A program made the position numbers and the translations under genes. Shown here one piece after another: positions 59,041 to 64,000 of a stretch of 64,000 nt of DNA (position 1 is the first letter of the stretch; every line of letters begins with the position of its first letter). Location: contig JAVSML010025215.1 of NCBI GenBank assembly GCA_038503035.1, forward strand, positions 554,018 through 618,017, given 5' to 3'. This DNA is from Crocodylus rhombifer. Its lineage: Eukaryota; Chordata; Crocodylia; Crocodylidae. The notes under the pieces were generated by a model. That model was not told the origin of the DNA. It made no database searches and saw only the letters and a list, made by a program, of their open reading frames with translations.

Positions 59041-59314
59041 GGGTGTGTCTACATATGCCTCTATGGCACCATTGTTACTGCACTATAAAGTCCTTTCTTT
59101 TGGAAGTACTAAATGATGGCACAGTAACAGCCCATACTGCACTGTGCCAGTGGCGTACGGTTATTTTTAACCACTATGTTGCTGTAGCAATGTGCTATAG
59201 CAAGGGAGTGTATTGCTACGGCAATGTAGCTGCAGCATCATGGTTTGTGCCTGCCGATGCTGTGTCACCATAGCGCATTGCTATGGCGATGTAGTGTCTC
59301 ATGTAGGCACATCC
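59041..59314. mobile_element. Small MITE related to 1709-2006
   Basis: GGGTGTGTCTACAT and, in reverse complement, GGATGTGCCTACAT form the ends. GCTATGG/CTATAGC words fold inward, and GGAAGTACTAAA matches the GAAAGTACTAAA of the 1.7 kb copy. Flanks AAT and ACC do not match, so no target duplication is claimed. Confidence 0.6.
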
Positions 59315-60051
59315 ACCAACTAATGAAAAAGTCTCTTTCAGGTCTTACTTTGTGGCGGAAATGGAATCCAGTCTAGATCATTCTTTCCCATCACACATGT
59401 ATCAGAAGGAACAAAGTTCTTTGTATCTATTGGTTAAACAGAAAGAATTCTCTGCTGCAAAAAATCACATGATCTTTCATCACACCCAGAGGAGTGTTCC
59501 TCAAGGAGGAGAGCTGGGATGGCATGTACCATCAGTGGAAAGAAATATTTTGGGAAACAGAGCACAAACTTTCCCCTCTAACATAATTCCTGGGAGGACC
59601 CTGTTTCCGAATCCGTGGGCATTTACTTCCATTACTCTTTTTTTTTTTTCTTTATATAGCCCCTTGTTCTCAGAATCCCTTCTTGACCTGAGCTTCTGAA
59701 TGTGTTTCTTCCCTCCTTTAAAATCTCTTTCACAATATACCATTTGCATGAAGAGCTATTTCTTTTTGGATGCTTTCCATTTTTCATCTGTATGTGGTCT
59801 GCTTAGATTATAAACTCTGTGATGTAGGAACACTTTCCTCCTACTAGTCTAGTTCTATAAAGCTCCTAGCAAAAATGTTGCATCATATAAATACAATTAA
59901 TATATCTGTGGTACATTTAGCAAATTATTCAACCTAAGTCCAGGCTAGTAGTAACACATGCTCAAGCATAGGTTGATTCATGTGAAGATACCCCTTCCAG
60001 TTCTAAGTAATCCAGATGGATTTGAGGAAAAATCAGCAAAATGGTCACTAT

Positions 60052-60387
60052 GGGCACTTTTGCATGTGTTCTGGGGGGGGGGGGGGCGTGTTTTAATTAG
60101 AGCAGCACCAAGAACCACTCTAATTAAAGCACCACAGTGTTTCATATATTAGCATCCCCTTGATTCAAAAATGGTGGTGGGAGTGCTTGAACTAAAGCTC
60201 ATTTGATGAGCTTTAGTTAAGCGCCCCCACCATGGTTTTGAAACATGGGGACACTGGTGCATGAGACATGGAGGCTGCCTACAGTGTGGTAATTACCACA
60301 CTCGAACAAACTTGATTAACTGAGTCTGCTCTGATATGTTGTAATTACAGCGCATTGGAGCAGCCTTCATGCTCATGTAAGGCACCC
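60052..60387. mobile_element. Small MITE with TSD TAT (336 bp), sister of 37366-37703
   Basis: TAT flanks both sides (60049-60051, 60388-60390). GGGCACTTTTGCATG and GGGTGCCTTACATGA are the paired ends. The interior repeats the sister copy's layout: TTTTAATTAGAG / CTCTAATTAAAG, a central AACTAAAGCTCATTTGATGA hairpin and TGTAATTACAGCG near the right. A run of 14 G lies at 60073-60086. Confidence 0.75.
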
Positions 60388-60390
60388 TAT

Positions 60391-62967
60391 GTCAGGAACC
60401 ATTTACTTTCTTATCATACGGTTTTAACTATGATTGGCTTTTCAACCACATGATACTACAATTAATTAGCCTTACTATATGCTTCTTTTCAGTGGAAGAT
60501 TTCATCACCATCATAAACTAGAACATAGATTCATTCTCCAAATGCAGCTGATCAAACTGGGTGAAAAATCACAAGAATTTCCACAGCTGCCTAGGATATT
60601 GCACAGCTCCTTCATAATATGCTATAGAATCAATACTTTTGATATTGCCACTGAGAAAAATCTAGGAGATGACTCACAGAGGAAACAGTGTCACAGAGAA
60701 AAAAAATAGGAAAGATCAAAAAATGAGCAGCAGATTTGAAAATCAGAGCAATTAAAAAAATAAAAACCTTAATAAAATGTAGCATTACTGATTAATTCAC
60801 AATGCGGCTTTGTTTTGCTCTTCCATGTCTTATTCCTTAGTAAATGCCTTGCCATGACTATGCTGAAAGGAGGCAGATCTCTTACTTCTGTTTATATAAG
60901 TGTCATTTTCAGGCAAAAGGGTGGAGGGGGTGGGGAGAAACAAGTGTTTTTTTTTTTCTTGTTCTGTTCTGTTCTATCAGTGCTGACAAAAGATTTACAA
61001 AAGCTGGTAACCAAGCAACTGATTACTACAAAAATCTAAATAATGTCTCCTTGTTAGTCAGCTTTTAGAACACAATGATCATCCTCCACAGCTTTACTAA
61101 AGGTCACTAATGATACATCATGTCTCCAAATGCAATTGCTACTGATGTCATAAATGTATTTGTATAAACCACCCTTTACTTTTTTCTGAAGTTGCCAGCT
61201 CTTGAGTTGTATATAATATGGAATCTAACTGATTTAGAGGATGTATTACAGGAATTAAATGACCAGGTGAAGTGTTCTGTAATTCCTACAGTTAAGCTGA
61301 TATTTATTTAATAGACTAGACACTCCCACGTAATGGTGATAGGTGCCAATTATAGGATCTGTGTAAAGAAAATTCCCTCTGATTGGGTTAAATAAAAGTA
61401 AGACGGTCCCATCCTGCCATCCTTATGCAAGTATTTCCACTAATCAACCATTTGAATACACGAAGGTTTCTTCTTTGTGTCATTATACTATAAGAGAATG
61501 TGTTTATGATTTATTGCCCTTTTTATAGCTTAATATGCTCTATCAAAAATATAGGAACAGGGCTTTATGGGTGTAATCAAAGGTAGAATTTGGCCCATGA
61601 TTTGAAGGATGGCGCATTGGCCACTTATAGTACCAAACAACATCAGCAGAAGCTCCCAAGATCTCCTTTGTTTCACCATCTCTGTGGACCCTTTCTGGGC
61701 ATCCAAATGGGTGTGCTGGTCACAGAAATTATTCCTTCCTTATAACAGGATCCCATGCAGCGTATTCATCAGCACATCAGCAATGTATAACGTGTATGTG
61801 GAAAACGTTGAAAAGAAAAATACATCAAGGCTTCCCAGGATGGCTGCCACAGCTAGCAATGAAAGTTTAAAGAAACAGGAACAGAACAGCTTTTTATTAC
61901 GAAGAAGACATGACTCCAGGGTGCTAAATTGGCTTTAGAAGTTTACTTACAAAATTGATTAGATAGATAGATCTATGTGGTTTTAGAAGCTTTGTGAGAT
62001 TTTCCCCCTTTCTGTTCAGTTCATTTAAAATTAACTTACATTCTCACCTATACTTAAGCAGAAACTGTTACCATAGTAACAGAGGAGATATTCTAAATGT
62101 AGCATATGATGTAAGCAGCCAAAGTGATTCCACATAGAAAGGGAAATTGGCGTTAGATGCAATAAGTTTTTTAAATGTTCCTTCCTAATGGAAGACAAGT
62201 AGAGACAATTGATACTTTTCCTACCACTGCCATGTTCAAAAAGCGAGCAAGAAAGAGCTTCCTTCACTTGTGAAGCACTGCATGACCAAGGGACTTGGTC
62301 CTGGACATTGAGAGGTGGAGGCTATATACGATGTGCTATTGTAAAGATGCCCTTGGACATATTGTCTGGGAAACTGAACCTAAGATTTCTGCACCTCCTA
62401 CTTGAGCAAAAGGATAATCTCCATTTGTTGGGAGGTGGTAGCAGTATATTCATATACTGATGGTCTAGCCACTACATGGGGACAAAGGGGCACAATGGGC
62501 TTGAATTGGTTATAGTGATGTCCTATATTTGCTTCTGTATTTACCTCTAGTTTTACCTGTTTCCTCTTTTTTTTTTAGAAGTCTATTCAAATGTTACTAC
62601 CTATACTGACGTACCTATACTTCAGCTGTAGTGGACTACAATTCATCACTGAAAAAACTTGCCACTCCATCAACATGGGGTAGTATCACGGTGATGCCTA
62701 GCTGATCTACATAAATGTAGTGGTCCGACATCAGTGGTGTTACCTTTGAACAGGCTTCACCTTCTAATAGTAGAAAGTCTGGATATTGATTACTCCCCAT
62801 GCGGGGGCCATATTTGCTATAACAGAGGGGATCTAGTTTATTTTCACTTTCCTTTTGCATGTCTGCTCAAAACTAATCACAAACAAGCCCTGGATAATGA
62901 CTGGGTAATGAGGACAGGTTTGTACACAAAGGAGAATGGGGAAAGCCTCCTCTCCCTTGGTTTAGTC
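60391..62967. other. AT-rich DNA without recognised features
   Basis: No supported gene. T-runs near 60950 and 62566. Confidence 0.45.
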
Positions 62968-63154
62968 CAGAGGTGGCCAACTTGTGGTATCAGCAGCCTG
63001 CGTGTGTGGCCTGCAGCAGATCAGGGAAGGGGCAGCACAATGGCAAATTGGCCGTGGAGCAGAAAGCAAGGTGGCAGATCAGACAGAGGAACGGGATCAG
63101 AGTGGCACTCAGGTGGGAAAAGATGTGCTTGCCAAAAAGAATTGGCCCCCACTG
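62968..63154. mobile_element. Short hAT-like MITE (187 bp)
   Basis: CAGAGGTGGCCAACTTGTGG and, in reverse complement, CAGTGGGGGCCAATTCTT are hAT-type ends. Flanking 8-mers GTTTAGTC and GGGAAGAT do not match, so the limits rest on the termini only. Confidence 0.45.
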
Positions 63155-64000
63155 GGGAAGATAGCATAGATGAATGGGTAAAAGAAAGTGTGGTTATTCT
63201 TCAGGTACCTAATGAGGAAATTAGTACTACTGATTCATTCCAGATTCATTCCATTTGATTGTAGATAGGGAAGAGAGGATGCAGTAACAGGAAATAAGAG
63301 CAACAATGGCAGAAGATTTTCTGCCAGGAGAGATTGGGAGTGTGACAGGGAGGAGCACCCAAAGGGTAGGGAGTTGTAGTCCTTGTCATCTATTCCACCC
63401 CTTTGCAGTTGCTCTGAGATCTGCAGGATTTCCTGTGAGTTTTTAGGAATATTTTGAATTGCTATTTCATGCCTTTAGTATACTCTACAGGGAGGAAAAC
63501 CCCAGTTTTCTGTCTGCATGGTGCATCCAGCATACCATAAATTGAAATTAGAGTTTTTTTTCCCACATAAGTCTTTGAGTTATAGCCATTACATTTGGAA
63601 GTTAGGCCAAAAATCTTGCAATGATTAGTTTGTACTTAAAGAGATAAGCTAGTCTGCTACAGAAATGAGGAAGTTACAGAGAAATTTAACTTGTTGAATT
63701 GTGAGGATTTTTTCCTCCTTACTTCAAAACATCAGGTAGTGGTCATTGCCAGAAGTATAATAACAAATCAGGTGAATCAATGGATAGTTATTCCTCTATT
63801 CCTTATTGTGACAGGTCCACTCTCAAGCCACTGACTCCCCAAACCACAGGTGGTTGATATGGGCCCAGAAAAGAGGGAAAGCCCATGTCTTCATTAGAGG
63901 GGCTGTGCACCCACGTGTTCTGAATCAGCCAGGGCCTAGGTGGAAGGGCTGTAATCTGGCCAACCAGAGCTATGCAGGCTGGAAGGGAAACACCAATTGA
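63155..64000. other. Nothing recognised
   Basis: Unique-looking DNA to the window edge; no supported gene. Confidence 0.4.

Overview
This is a stretch of nuclear DNA from a land vertebrate, most likely a non-avian sauropsid. A crocodilian is my best guess and a turtle the main alternative. The reasons are several decayed CR1 LINE copies of the sauropsid type, many non-autonomous DNA transposons with long GC-rich cores, AT-rich single-copy DNA between them, and no bacterial-style gene packing. The species call is inference from repeat types. No intact protein gene, tRNA, rRNA or CRISPR array is visible. Nearly every open frame in the window is a repeat relic or chance.

Layout. 1-1230 is an antisense CR1 with an internal deletion. 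1.7-5.1 kb holds a small and a large inverted-repeat (MITE) element. 7.7-8.6 kb is a hAT-type MITE. 10.2-16.6 kb has a few exon-like segments with good splice signals but no recognised product, plus a large MITE at 11.8-12.7 kb. 19.4-25.5 kb is a dense repeat cluster: a decayed non-CR1 LINE, a GC-rich palindromic element, a CR1 3' end with a long open C-terminal frame, and a pair of long inverted arms around a spacer. 26.8-27.8 kb and 29.5-30.5 kb are hAT-type MITEs with target-site duplications (TSDs). 32.8-33.7 kb, 36.6-37.2 kb and 37.4-37.7 kb are inverted-repeat elements with 3-bp TSDs; the second sits at the 5' edge of an antisense CR1 (34.9-36.6 kb). 42-56 kb has an LTR-like repeat, a foldback hAT element (46.9-47.6 kb), a rearranged CR1 (51.9-53.3 kb) and another hAT MITE (55.7-56.2 kb). 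58.2-60.4 kb has a Helitron-like candidate and two small MITEs.

Nothing here works as an operon or pathway. The window reads as intergenic or long-intron DNA shaped by repeated insertion of MITEs and LINEs. The most distinctive signals are a group of foldback elements with AT-rich terminal repeats and GC-rich palindromic cores, several with clear 3-bp or 8-bp TSDs, and two short exon-like segments on the + strand with compatible reading phase. Boundaries were set by eye; repeat family names are recognition-level calls and were not searched against a database.
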